NCBI GenBank assembly: GCA_014872815.1
Contig: WKFK01000014.1
Location: 620,001 to 684,000, forward strand
DNA: 64,000 bases
Direction of reading: 5' to 3'
Source: Paracoccaceae bacterium
GTDB lineage: Bacteria; Pseudomonadota; Alphaproteobacteria; Rhodobacterales; Rhodobacteraceae
Shown here: one piece after another, positions 18,059-26,633 of the stretch
How the letters are laid out: every line of letters begins with the position of its first letter
Position numbering within the stretch: position 1 is the stretch's first letter
The notes under the pieces: model-generated
Seen by the model: only the letters and a program-made list of their open reading frames with translations
Database searches by the model: none
What the model was told of the DNA's origin: nothing
Program-made: the position numbers and the translations under genes

Positions 18059-18073
18059 TGGAATACAATTCCA
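18059..18073. promoter_or_regulatory. Palindrome between gph and the LysR gene
   Basis: TGGAAT-ACA-ATTCCA is a perfect 6+3+6 inverted repeat 26 bases upstream of the LysR start. LysR proteins commonly bind interrupted palindromes near their own start, so this is a candidate operator. Confidence 0.4.
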
Positions 18074-18099
18074 GCTTCAAGAAATGCCTGAAGATCGCC

Positions 18100-19026
18100 A
18101 TGTCCTACATCGACAACATCCGTACCTTTGTCCGCGTTTACGAACTTGGCAGCATGTCCGCCGCCGCCCGCGACCAACGGATTTCCGCCGCCGTGGCCTC
18201 ATCGCGTATTTCCCAATTGGAAGAATACCTTAGTGTACGCCTCTTCCACCGAACCACGCGCCAACTCAACCCAACCGAACAAGGCAACACCTTCTATGAA
18301 GGTGCTTGCAAGATACTTGAAACCATTGATGAAGCCGAAGCAGCGGTAAACTCCATCACGCAAAGTCCGCGCGGCCTCCTGCATATCGCAGCCCCGCTGG
18401 GTGTTGGCCGCCGCCTGATTGCGCCTTTGATACCAGAATTCAAAAAGGAATACCCACTCATTGATCTACGCCTGCGACTGTCAGACCGCAAACTCGACCT
18501 GACGGCGGAGGGCCTTGATGTGGCTTTCTTTTTGGGCGTTCCAGAAGACAGCACCCTTAGAATCCGGAAGATTGCAGACTGCCCGCGTGTGCTCTGTGCT
18601 GCCCCGCAATATCTATCTAACCGCGGTACGCCGACCTCAGCAGAGGAGTTGACCAACGGCACGCATGATTGTCTCAACTTACGCTATCCCGGCGCGCCGG
18701 AGTTTCAGTGGCCCCTAGAGACGGACAAGGGCACCCGCCGCTTTGCCGTGAAGGGCCCGTTTGAGTCCGACGATGGGGATGTGCTGACTGACTGGGCCCT
18801 AGAAGGATACGGTATCACATTGAAACCTGTGTTCGAAATCGCGGAGCACCTGTCCTCCGGCGCATTGGTCCCGGTTCTCCCTGAGACGCCTCCTATGCCC
18901 ATTCAGATGGCACTTCTGTACACGCATCGCCGCCACCAAGACCCAAAGACTAGGCTGCTTATTGAGTTTATGACGCCACGGGTTCAGTCCGCACTGCAAG
19001 AAAACCTCTCACTAACAAAGACCTAG
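18100..19026 (+). CDS. LysR-family transcriptional regulator
   Basis: The 308-residue protein starts MSYIDNIRTFVRVYELGS. The N-terminal helix-turn-helix spans about 1-60 (AAARDQRISAAVASSRISQL, then LFHRTTRQLNPTEQG), followed by a periplasmic-binding-like effector domain from about 90 (LLHIAAPLGVGRRLIAPLIP). The frame is open further upstream, but the ATG at 18100 gives the standard N-terminus. It precedes the ureide genes by 129 bases on the same strand and is a plausible regulator of them, although distance alone does not prove it. It is divergent from gph. Confidence 0.88.
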   Translation: MSYIDNIRTFVRVYELGSMSAAARDQRISAAVASSRISQLEEYLSVRLFHRTTRQLNPTEQGNTFYEGACKILETIDEAEAAVNSITQSPRGLLHIAAPLGVGRRLIAPLIPEFKKEYPLIDLRLRLSDRKLDLTAEGLDVAFFLGVPEDSTLRIRKIADCPRVLCAAPQYLSNRGTPTSAEELTNGTHDCLNLRYPGAPEFQWPLETDKGTRRFAVKGPFESDDGDVLTDWALEGYGITLKPVFEIAEHLSSGALVPVLPETPPMPIQMALLYTHRRHQDPKTRLLIEFMTPRVQSALQENLSLTKT

Positions 19027-19155
19027 ATACTATTTGCTCAAGATTTAAGCGCAAGAAGCAACACTCACAACAACAACTCTTTCAAGAAAAATTGGAAAGT
19101 CTCCCCGCGCTTTTTAAGCTAAACCAAAGCAATCACGAACCAGGGGAGTTTTGTC

Positions 19156-20571
19156 GTGACGCGTTACGCACGGGACATGCGGGGCTACGGCCCCAAGCCA
19201 CCACATGCACAATGGCCAAATGACGCCAAAGTCGCTGTTCAGTTTGTGCTGAACTACGAAGAAGGCGGCGAAAATTGCGTACTGCATGGCGATGCCGCGT
19301 CCGAGGCCTTTCTCTCCGACATTCCGGGCGCCGCACAATGGCAGGGGCAGCGTCATTGGAACATGGAGTCGATTTACGAATACGGCGCGCGCGCAGGCTT
19401 CTGGCGCCTGCATCGCCTGTTCACTGGCAAAGACATTCCTGTGACCATCTACGGCGTGGCCAGCGCGTTGGCGCGTAATCCGGAACAAGTGGCAGCCATG
19501 AAAGCCGCGGATTGGGAAATCGCCAGCCACGGCCTGAAATGGGTCGAACACAAGGACATGCCTGAAGACGAAGAACGGGCTTCTATCGCCGAGGCTATTC
19601 GCCTGCACACCGAAGTGGTCGGCGAGCGCCCGCGCGGTTGGTACACGGGGCGTTGTTCGGAAAATACCGTGCGGCTTGTTGCCGAAGAAGGGGGATTTGA
19701 CTATATCTCTGACGCTTACGATGACGACTTGCCCTACTGGCGCGAGTATGGCGATCAGGATCAACTGATTATCCCTTACACGCTGGAAGCCAACGACATG
19801 CGCTTTGCCACGGCGCCGGGGTGGGTGACAGGACAAGACTTTTTCACTTACCTCAAAGATGCCTTTGACGTGCTCTATGCCGAAGGCCGTGAAGGCTCCC
19901 CCAAGATGATGTCCATTGGGTTGCATTGCCGATTGATCGGCCGTCCGGGAAAAATCGCCGGATTGGCGCAATTCCTGGACTACATTCAAGGATTTGAGGG
20001 CGTCTGGACCCCGCGCCGTGTTGAGATTGCCGAACATTGGGCAGAGACCCATCCACACAAACGCTTCGAGCGCCCAAGCGCAATGGACAAATCCCGATTT
20101 GTGGAGCTCTACGGCGGCATTTTTGAGCACTCCGCTTGGATTGCGGAACGCGCCCACGACTTAGAACTCGGACCTGCCCACGATTGTGCTGCTGGCGTAC
20201 ACAACGCCCTCTGCCGCGCCTTCCGCACCGCTAGCGACGAAGAGCGGCTTGGCGTGCTCAACGCCCACCCGGATCTTGCGGGCAAATTGGCGGCAGCTGG
20301 CCGCCTGACAGCCGAAAGCACCTCGGAACAAGCGGGCGCGGGGCTGGATATGCTCACGGATGAAGAGCGTGTAAAATTCACCCAATTGAACAGCGACTAT
20401 GTGTCCAAACATGGCTTCCCGTTCATTATTGCGGTGCGTGACCACACCAAGGCCTCTATCATGGCCGCCTTTGAGCGCCGGATCGGCAATGACAGCGCCG
20501 CCGAGTTTGCAGAAGCTTGCAAGCAGGTTGAACGCATTGCCGAATTCCGCCTGATGGATCTTTTGCCGTGA
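19156..20571 (+). CDS. puuE: Allantoinase (PuuE type) fused to OHCU decarboxylase
   Basis: This 471-residue protein appears to do two steps of urate breakdown. Residues 1-305 are a polysaccharide-deacetylase-like allantoinase (RYARDMRGYGPKPPHAQWP, NYEEGGE and WPLD-type context, EIASHGLKW), which opens allantoin to allantoate. Residues 306-471 are OHCU decarboxylase, which gives S-allantoin, with the hallmark HPDLAG at 371-376 and LNSDYVSKHGFPFIIAV. The GTG start has GGGGAG seven bases upstream. Its stop overlaps the allA start. The intermediate step between the two domains (allantoin) makes the fusion functionally sensible. Confidence 0.92.
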   Translation: MTRYARDMRGYGPKPPHAQWPNDAKVAVQFVLNYEEGGENCVLHGDAASEAFLSDIPGAAQWQGQRHWNMESIYEYGARAGFWRLHRLFTGKDIPVTIYGVASALARNPEQVAAMKAADWEIASHGLKWVEHKDMPEDEERASIAEAIRLHTEVVGERPRGWYTGRCSENTVRLVAEEGGFDYISDAYDDDLPYWREYGDQDQLIIPYTLEANDMRFATAPGWVTGQDFFTYLKDAFDVLYAEGREGSPKMMSIGLHCRLIGRPGKIAGLAQFLDYIQGFEGVWTPRRVEIAEHWAETHPHKRFERPSAMDKSRFVELYGGIFEHSAWIAERAHDLELGPAHDCAAGVHNALCRAFRTASDEERLGVLNAHPDLAGKLAAAGRLTAESTSEQAGAGLDMLTDEERVKFTQLNSDYVSKHGFPFIIAVRDHTKASIMAAFERRIGNDSAAEFAEACKQVERIAEFRLMDLLP

Positions 20572-21077
20572 TTCAAATTGTCATTCAGCCGCTCACCGCA
20601 GAAGCTTTTGCGCCATTTGGCGATGTGATCACCCTCAAATCTGAGGCCGATAAGATCATCAACCAAGGCATGTGTGGCCGTCATCACGACCTGGCAGAGA
20701 TGGACTTTGCCGATGGACGCGCGGGTATCAGCCTGTTCAACGCGCAGCCGCGGAGCCTGCCCTACACACTGGACATGGTAGAGCGCCATCCGGACGGAAG
20801 TCAGGCTTTCATTCCGATGACCGAACACGCATTCCTTGTGATTGTTGCCAAAGATTTAGGCGGCAAGCCGGATACACCCGTGGCGTTTCAGACGCAGCCG
20901 GGACAAGCCATAAACTTCCATCGCAACACATGGCACGGCGTTTTGACCCCGCTTGCAGCCCCTGGCCTTTTTGCCGTGGTGGACCGCATTGGCGACGGCG
21001 CCAACCTCGAAGAATTTTGGTTCGACACAGCTTACCAAGTGGTGGCGGACCAAGACCAACGGTCAGGCATCCCCTGA
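20568..21077 (+). CDS. allA: Ureidoglycolate lyase
   Basis: AllA splits ureidoglycolate to glyoxylate and urea, the last carbon-releasing step of allantoin breakdown. The 169-residue cupin-like protein starts at a GTG overlapping the puuE stop (GTGA). Family features are PLTAEAFAPFGDVI, SLFNAQPRSLPYTLDMVERH, and the NFHRNTWHGVLTPL strand with its histidines, followed by VVDRIG. It is translationally coupled to puuE and followed after 65 bases by the purine permease. The allantoicase and the urate-oxidising enzymes are not in the window. Confidence 0.92.
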   Translation: MIQIVIQPLTAEAFAPFGDVITLKSEADKIINQGMCGRHHDLAEMDFADGRAGISLFNAQPRSLPYTLDMVERHPDGSQAFIPMTEHAFLVIVAKDLGGKPDTPVAFQTQPGQAINFHRNTWHGVLTPLAAPGLFAVVDRIGDGANLEEFWFDTAYQVVADQDQRSGIP

Positions 21078-21142
21078 CCAAACCGCCCTTAAGCCGCTCG
21101 AAAAATGAAGTGGCGGGGCTTAACGACCGACAGGAGAAGGAC

Positions 21143-22483
21143 ATGGCTGACACTATGACAGCTCAGGAAACACAAGGGACCGGACAATACTCGGACCCAA
21201 ACGTCACGCCCCCATTGGGGCAGGCAATCCCACTGGGATTCCAACACGTTCTGGCAATGTTTGCCTCAAACGTAACCCCATCCATCATTGTGGCCGGCGC
21301 GGCCGGGCTCGCCTTTGGCGGCGCTGAGCAGGTTTATCTGATCCAGATGGCCATGCTGTTTGCCGGCGTCGCAACATTGTTCCAAACCGTGGGGATCGGC
21401 CCGATTGGCGCGCGCCTGCCGATCATGCAGGGCACCAGCTTTGCCTTTGTTGGCGTGCTGGCTGGTGTGGCCGCCACTCAAGGTCTGAGTGTCGCTTTGA
21501 CCGCCTGTATCATTGGCGGCGTCATCCACTTTGCGCTTGGCTCGGTGATTGGCAAACTGCGCTGGTTGTTCCCGCCGCTAGTCACCGGTTTGGTGATCTT
21601 GGCTATTGGTCTCTACCTCATTCCTGTTGCGATCAAATACGCCGCAGGTGGCGCCGCACAATTCCAGATGGAAGCGGAAAGCTTTGGCTCTCTAAAACAC
21701 TGGACCGTGGCCTTGACCGTGGTGGTTGTGGCTCTATTTCTGAAGTTCTTCACCAAAGGCACCCTGTCCAGCGCGGCCATTCTGGTCGGCCTGATCGCGG
21801 GTTACGTTGTGGCGTATCTGTCCGGCATGGTGAATTTTGGTGCAGTTGCCAAAGCCTCTTGGGTGACCGGTATCAAGCCACTGCCATATGGCTTTGAGTT
21901 CAGCCTCGGCGCAGTGATTGCCGTGACATTGGTCTCCATCGTGTCCGCGATTGAAACCGTGGGCGACGCCTCCGCCACCGCCAAAGCCGGTGCCGGGCGC
22001 GATGCGACCGACGCAGAGATCCAGGGCGCAACCTACGCGGACGGTCTCGGAACAGCCATTGCTGGTGTATTTGGTGGCCTGCCCAACACGTCGTTCTCGC
22101 AAAACGTGGGCATCGTCGGCATGACGGGCGTCATGAGCCGCCACGTGGTGACTATCGGTGGCATCATCCTGATCCTCTGCGGCCTTATGCCTAAGGTCGG
22201 CGCCGTAATCGCCTCCATGCCGTTGCCCGTGCTTGGTGGCGGCGTGATCGTGATGTTTGGCATGGTGGCCTCGGCTGGCCTGAACGTGCTGTCCGAAGTG
22301 GAACTGAACCGCCGCAACATGGTGATCATCGCCGTATCGCTTGCGGTAGGTCTGGGTCTGAACCTTGTCCCAACTGCTGTGCAATATCTGCCAGGTGTTG
22401 TGAAAACTCTGATGACCTCGGCTGTGGCACCAACCGCGCTCTGCGCGATTGTACTTAACTTGGTTCTTCCTCACGAAGACTGA
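21143..22483 (+). CDS. NCS2-family purine (urate/xanthine) permease
   Basis: This 446-residue inner-membrane transporter has about 12-14 hydrophobic segments. AGGAG precedes the ATG at 21143. The NCS2 signature is SQNVGIVGMTG (Q320 to G329), and ETVGD at 271-275 holds the conserved acidic residue of segment 8. The T-G ending of the signature is seen in several bacterial urate or xanthine carriers. Position in the ureide operon makes urate, xanthine or allantoin the most likely cargo; uracil carriers are related and not fully excluded. Confidence 0.87.
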   Translation: MADTMTAQETQGTGQYSDPNVTPPLGQAIPLGFQHVLAMFASNVTPSIIVAGAAGLAFGGAEQVYLIQMAMLFAGVATLFQTVGIGPIGARLPIMQGTSFAFVGVLAGVAATQGLSVALTACIIGGVIHFALGSVIGKLRWLFPPLVTGLVILAIGLYLIPVAIKYAAGGAAQFQMEAESFGSLKHWTVALTVVVVALFLKFFTKGTLSSAAILVGLIAGYVVAYLSGMVNFGAVAKASWVTGIKPLPYGFEFSLGAVIAVTLVSIVSAIETVGDASATAKAGAGRDATDAEIQGATYADGLGTAIAGVFGGLPNTSFSQNVGIVGMTGVMSRHVVTIGGIILILCGLMPKVGAVIASMPLPVLGGGVIVMFGMVASAGLNVLSEVELNRRNMVIIAVSLAVGLGLNLVPTAVQYLPGVVKTLMTSAVAPTALCAIVLNLVLPHED

Positions 22484-22507
22484 CAAACTCTTTAATTCAA
22501 GTGACTT

Positions 22508-22535
22508 ACAGGGACCTTCGGGTCCCTGTTTTTTT
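22508..22535 (+). terminator. Rho-independent terminator of the ureide operon
   Basis: ACAGGGACC-TTCG-GGTCCCTGT is a perfect nine-base stem with a UUCG tetraloop, followed by a run of T. It lies 25 bases after the permease stop. Confidence 0.93.
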
Positions 22536-22592
22536 GTCTGAAAACTGCGCTACACTCCCACAATATCCTTTTGACCGAGCCTTGCACCACAC

Positions 22593-22642
22593 GCATGGGA
22601 CCCATGCATTTGGCGCACTAGCTTAATTGTTTAATATTAAAC
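22593..22642. promoter_or_regulatory. Two palindromes upstream of aceE
   Basis: GCATGGG-A-CCCATGC at 22593-22607 and GTTTAATATTAAAC at 22629-22642 are both perfect. They lie 42-91 bases before the aceE start, in the only sizeable non-coding gap of the operon. They are candidate operators for one or two regulators. Confidence 0.5.
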
Positions 22643-22683
22643 TATAAGGATCGAAACGCGGATTTCAGTGGAGGAGACGCCGC

Positions 22684-25338
22684 ATGGCGAATGAATTTCC
22701 AGACATCGACCCGGTAGAATCCCAAGAATGGCAGGACGCCATCGAGGATGTCATCGCGCGGGATGGACCAGACAGAGCGCATTACCTGCTCGACAAAGCG
22801 GTGCAGCAAGCCCGCGCAGCTGGCGCGACGCTGCCTTTCTCGGCGACCACGCCCTACCAGAACACCATCCCAACCGACGATCAGGAAGAGTTTCCTGGCG
22901 ATCTGGACATGGAATGGCGCATTCGCACCATCAACCGCTGGAACGCCATGGCAACCGTGGTGCGCCGCAACAAGGTGAGCAGCGAGTACGGTGGGCATAT
23001 CGCCTCCTTCGCCTCATCTGCGGTGATGTATGATATAGGGTTGAACCACTTCTGGCGCAGCAAGTCTGCGATCCACGGCGGCGACCTCGTGTTCTTCCAG
23101 GGTCACGTGATCCCAGGCATCTATGCGCGCTCCTTTATGGAAGGCCGTCTGACAGAAGAGCAGTTGGAAAACTTCCGCTCTGAAGTGGATGGCGGCGGCC
23201 TGTCCTCTTACCCACACCCTTGGCTGATGCCGGACTATTGGCAGTTCCCAACCGTCTCTATGGGCCTTGGCCCACTGATGGCGATCTACCAAGCGCGGTT
23301 CATGAAATACATGCACAACCGCGGCCTGATCGACATGGCCGACCGCAAGGTCTGGTGCTTCCTTGGCGATGGCGAAATGGACGAACCCGAAAGCCGCGGC
23401 GCTATTGACCTTGCTGCACGCGAAGGCCTCGACAACCTGATCTTTGTGGTGAACTGCAACCTTCAACGTCTTGATGGCCCAGTGCGCGGCAACCACAAGA
23501 TTGTGCAAGAGCTCGAAGGTGACTTCCGCGGCGCCGGCTGGAACGTGATCAAGCTGCTGTGGGGCAAAGGCTGGGACGAGCTGCTGGAGAAAGACACCTC
23601 CGGCAAACTGCGCCAGTTGATGGATGAAACCGTTGATGGCGACTATCAAACCTTCAAATCCAAAGACGGCGCCTACATTCGCGAGCACTTCTTTGGCAAA
23701 TACCCAGAGACCGCCGAACTGGTGAAAGACTGGACCGACGAACAGATCTGGTCCCTGCGTCGTGGTGGCCATGATCCTCAAAAAGTCTACACCGCCTTCA
23801 AGCGCGCCAGCGACACCAAGGGTCAACCAACCTGTCTGTTGGTAAAAACCGTGAAAGGTCACGGTATGGGCACCGCTGGCGAAGGCCAGAACACCACCCA
23901 CCAGCAGAAGAAAATGAACGAGGATCAACTGCGCGCCTTCCGCGACCGCTTTGAGATCCCGGTCAGCGACGAAGATGTGGGTGACGCGCCGTTTGTGAAA
24001 CTCAACAACGCGCAGAAAGCCTATCTGGCGGACCGCCGGAAGGCGCTTGGCGGGGAATTCCCCAAACGTGAGAGCCAATCGCCCAAGCTGGAAATCCCAG
24101 CGCTGGACAAATTTGCGGCGCAGCTCAAAGGCACAGGGGATCGCGAGATTTCCACCACAATGGCTTTCGTGCGCATTCTGACGACCCTTCTGCGGGACAA
24201 ACAGATTGGCCAGAACATTGTGCCGATTGTCCCGGATGAAAGCCGCACCTTTGGTATGGAAGGTCTGTTCCGCTCTGTGGGTATCTACAACCCGGAAGGG
24301 CAGAAATACACGCCGCAAGACGCCGATCAGATGATGTACTATAAAGAATCGACCAACGGTCAGGTTCTGCAGGAAGGCATCAACGAAGCCGGTGCCATGG
24401 CGGATTGGATTGCGGCAGCCACCGCCTATTCCAACCACGGCGTGCCGATGATCCCGTTCTTCATCTACTACTCCATGTTTGGTTTCCAACGGATCGGCGA
24501 TCTGGCCTGGGCCGCAGGCGACAGCCGTGCGCGTGGTTTCATGCTGGGCGGCACCGCTGGCCGGACCACGCTGAACGGCGAAGGTCTGCAACACGAGGAC
24601 GGCCACAGCCATATCCTGGCTGGTACCATCCCGAACTGCATTTCTTATGATCCGACCTTCCAACACGAAGTGGCGGTGATTGTGCAGCACGGTATGAAAC
24701 GGATGTATGAAGATCAGGAAGATGTGTTCTTCTACCTCACACTCATGAACGAAAACTATGCCCACCCGGATATGCCGATGGGCGTGGAAGACGAGATCAT
24801 CAAAGGTCTCTACCGTTTCAAAGAGGTAAAGAAACCGTCCAAGAAGCACGTCACGCTGATGGGCTCCGGCACCATTCTGGTGCAGGCCATGCAGGCGGCA
24901 GAGATGCTTGAGGCGGACTTCGGTGTGACGTCGGAAATCTGGTCTGCTACCAGCTTCAACGAGCTGGCGCGGGATTGTCAGGATGTGGCCCGACACAATC
25001 GCCTGAACCCGCTGACAGAGCCAAAAGTGTCCTTCGTGGCGAAACAGCTTGCGAAAGCCAAAGGGCCTGTGATTGCGGCGACCGACTACATGAAGAACTA
25101 CGCGGAACAGATCCGGACCTGTGTGCCGGGCAGCTACACCGTGCTGGGCACCGATGGGTACGGCCGCTCCGACAGCCGCGTGAACCTGCGCCGGTTCTTT
25201 GAGGTGGACGCCAACCATATCGCCGCAGCAGCCATGGTGGACCTCTACAAAGAGGGCGCCGTGACCAAGAAAGACCTTGAGGCCGCATTGGCCAAATACG
25301 ACATCGACGGCGCCAAGCCGAACCCGCGCCTGGTGTGA
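22684..25338 (+). CDS. aceE: Pyruvate dehydrogenase E1 component, homodimeric (AceE) type
   Basis: AceE decarboxylates pyruvate with thiamine diphosphate and passes the acetyl group to lipoyl-AceF. The 884-residue length matches the homodimeric class. The thiamine motif runs from GDGEMDEP at 228-235 to the NCN at 257-259. ESRGAIDLAAREGLDNL lies between, and the second half has the transketolase-like region (RTTLNGEGLQHEDGHSH, LMNENYAHP). GGAGGAG precedes the ATG. It heads an aceE-aceF-lpdA operon. Many alphaproteobacteria use the two-gene PdhA/PdhB form instead, so this type is noteworthy. Confidence 0.96.
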   Translation: MANEFPDIDPVESQEWQDAIEDVIARDGPDRAHYLLDKAVQQARAAGATLPFSATTPYQNTIPTDDQEEFPGDLDMEWRIRTINRWNAMATVVRRNKVSSEYGGHIASFASSAVMYDIGLNHFWRSKSAIHGGDLVFFQGHVIPGIYARSFMEGRLTEEQLENFRSEVDGGGLSSYPHPWLMPDYWQFPTVSMGLGPLMAIYQARFMKYMHNRGLIDMADRKVWCFLGDGEMDEPESRGAIDLAAREGLDNLIFVVNCNLQRLDGPVRGNHKIVQELEGDFRGAGWNVIKLLWGKGWDELLEKDTSGKLRQLMDETVDGDYQTFKSKDGAYIREHFFGKYPETAELVKDWTDEQIWSLRRGGHDPQKVYTAFKRASDTKGQPTCLLVKTVKGHGMGTAGEGQNTTHQQKKMNEDQLRAFRDRFEIPVSDEDVGDAPFVKLNNAQKAYLADRRKALGGEFPKRESQSPKLEIPALDKFAAQLKGTGDREISTTMAFVRILTTLLRDKQIGQNIVPIVPDESRTFGMEGLFRSVGIYNPEGQKYTPQDADQMMYYKESTNGQVLQEGINEAGAMADWIAAATAYSNHGVPMIPFFIYYSMFGFQRIGDLAWAAGDSRARGFMLGGTAGRTTLNGEGLQHEDGHSHILAGTIPNCISYDPTFQHEVAVIVQHGMKRMYEDQEDVFFYLTLMNENYAHPDMPMGVEDEIIKGLYRFKEVKKPSKKHVTLMGSGTILVQAMQAAEMLEADFGVTSEIWSATSFNELARDCQDVARHNRLNPLTEPKVSFVAKQLAKAKGPVIAATDYMKNYAEQIRTCVPGSYTVLGTDGYGRSDSRVNLRRFFEVDANHIAAAAMVDLYKEGAVTKKDLEAALAKYDIDGAKPNPRLV

Positions 25339-25362
25339 TCGGGAAGAGAGGAGATTTTAGAA

Positions 25363-26622
25363 ATGGCAATTGAAGTCAAGGTTCCCGATATCGGCGATTT
25401 CACTGATGTTCCAGTGGTTTCCGTCCTGGTTAGCGCCGGAGACGTGGTCGCGGCCGAAGACCCGCTGATCGAAGTGGAAAGCGACAAGGCCACCATGGAA
25501 GTGCCGTCCCCTGCGGCTGGCAAAGTGGTCGAGATCAAAGTGTCCGAAGGCGACGCCGTATCCGAAGGCTCGCTGATCCTGATGCTGGAAGCAGAGGGCG
25601 ACACCGCAGCAGAGGCCCCTGCCCCAAAAGCGGAAGCAACTGCGCCTGCAGCCGCAGCCCCGGCCCCGGCCGTAGCACCCGCTCCGGCCGCGGTAACAGA
25701 CGCAGGATTTGGCAAGACCCACGCGTCCCCCTCTGTACGGGCGTTCGCGCGCCAATTGGACGTGGATCTGGCCAAGGTGAACGGGTCCGGTCGCAAAGGC
25801 CGTATCCTGCGTGAAGATGTGACAGCTTTCCTGAAAAGCTCTACCGCCGCAGCACCAGCCGCTGGTGGCGCAGCACAGGGTGGCATGGGCATTCCGCCGA
25901 TCCCGGCTGTCGACTTCTCCAAGTTCGGTCCGGTCGAAGACGTGGAAATGCCGCGCATCAAAAAACTGTCCGGCCCGGCGCTGCACCGCAGCTGGCTCAA
26001 TATTCCGCACGTCACCCACAACGACGAAGCAGACATCACCGATCTGGACAAGTACCGCAAGGAAATGGACACGATGGCCAAAGAAGACGGCTATCGAGTG
26101 ACCCTGCTTTCCTTTGTGATCAAAGCATCTGTGTCGGCGCTGAAACAGCATTGGGAAGTGAACTCCTCGATCCACCCAGATGGCGACAAGCTGATCAAGA
26201 AGGATTATTATAACATCGGCTTTGCGGCAGACACACCAAACGGTTTAGTTGTGCCTGTGATCAAAGACGCGGATCGCAAAGGTATTGTGGAAATCTCCAA
26301 AGATCTCATGGAATTGTCCGGCAAGGCCCGCGCAGGAGAGTTGAAGAGTGGCGACATGCAAGGCGCGACCTTCACCATTTCCAGCCTCGGCGGCATCGGT
26401 GGCACATCTTTCACCCCAATCGTGAACGCACCGGAAGTGGCCATCCTTGGCCTGACCCGCTCCAAAATGGCGCCGGTCTGGAATGGGGAAGAGTTTGTGC
26501 CGCGCCTGATGCAGCCGCTGTCGCTCAGCTATGACCACCGTGCCATCGACGGGGCATTGGCCGCACGGTTCACCGTGACGCTAAAGACCCTGCTTGGCGA
26601 CATGCGCAAGTTGATGTGGTAA
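25363..26622 (+). CDS. aceF: Dihydrolipoamide acetyltransferase (E2 of pyruvate dehydrogenase)
   Basis: AceF forms the core of the complex and makes acetyl-CoA. It has one lipoyl domain (1-80, lipoylated K42 in [12 protein letters not shown]), an Ala/Pro linker to about 118, an E1/E3-binding domain at about 120-157 ([17 protein letters not shown]), and a catalytic domain with the active-site histidine H392 in [11 protein letters not shown]. It is 419 residues, shorter than the three-lipoyl E. coli protein. It follows aceE by 24 bases, with a GAGGAG ribosome site. Confidence 0.96.
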   Translation: MAIEVKVPDIGDFTDVPVVSVLVSAGDVVAAEDPLIEVESDKATMEVPSPAAGKVVEIKVSEGDAVSEGSLILMLEAEGDTAAEAPAPKAEATAPAAAAPAPAVAPAPAAVTDAGFGKTHASPSVRAFARQLDVDLAKVNGSGRKGRILREDVTAFLKSSTAAAPAAGGAAQGGMGIPPIPAVDFSKFGPVEDVEMPRIKKLSGPALHRSWLNIPHVTHNDEADITDLDKYRKEMDTMAKEDGYRVTLLSFVIKASVSALKQHWEVNSSIHPDGDKLIKKDYYNIGFAADTPNGLVVPVIKDADRKGIVEISKDLMELSGKARAGELKSGDMQGATFTISSLGGIGGTSFTPIVNAPEVAILGLTRSKMAPVWNGEEFVPRLMQPLSLSYDHRAIDGALAARFTVTLKTLLGDMRKLMW

Positions 26623-26633
26623 GGAGAGCTAAG

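Noticed and set aside
23014-25218. Very long open frame antisense to aceE
   Set aside because: It mirrors the codon pattern of aceE at high G+C and has no ribosome site or recognisable motif; the same holds for antisense frames over parE, mgtE and metY.
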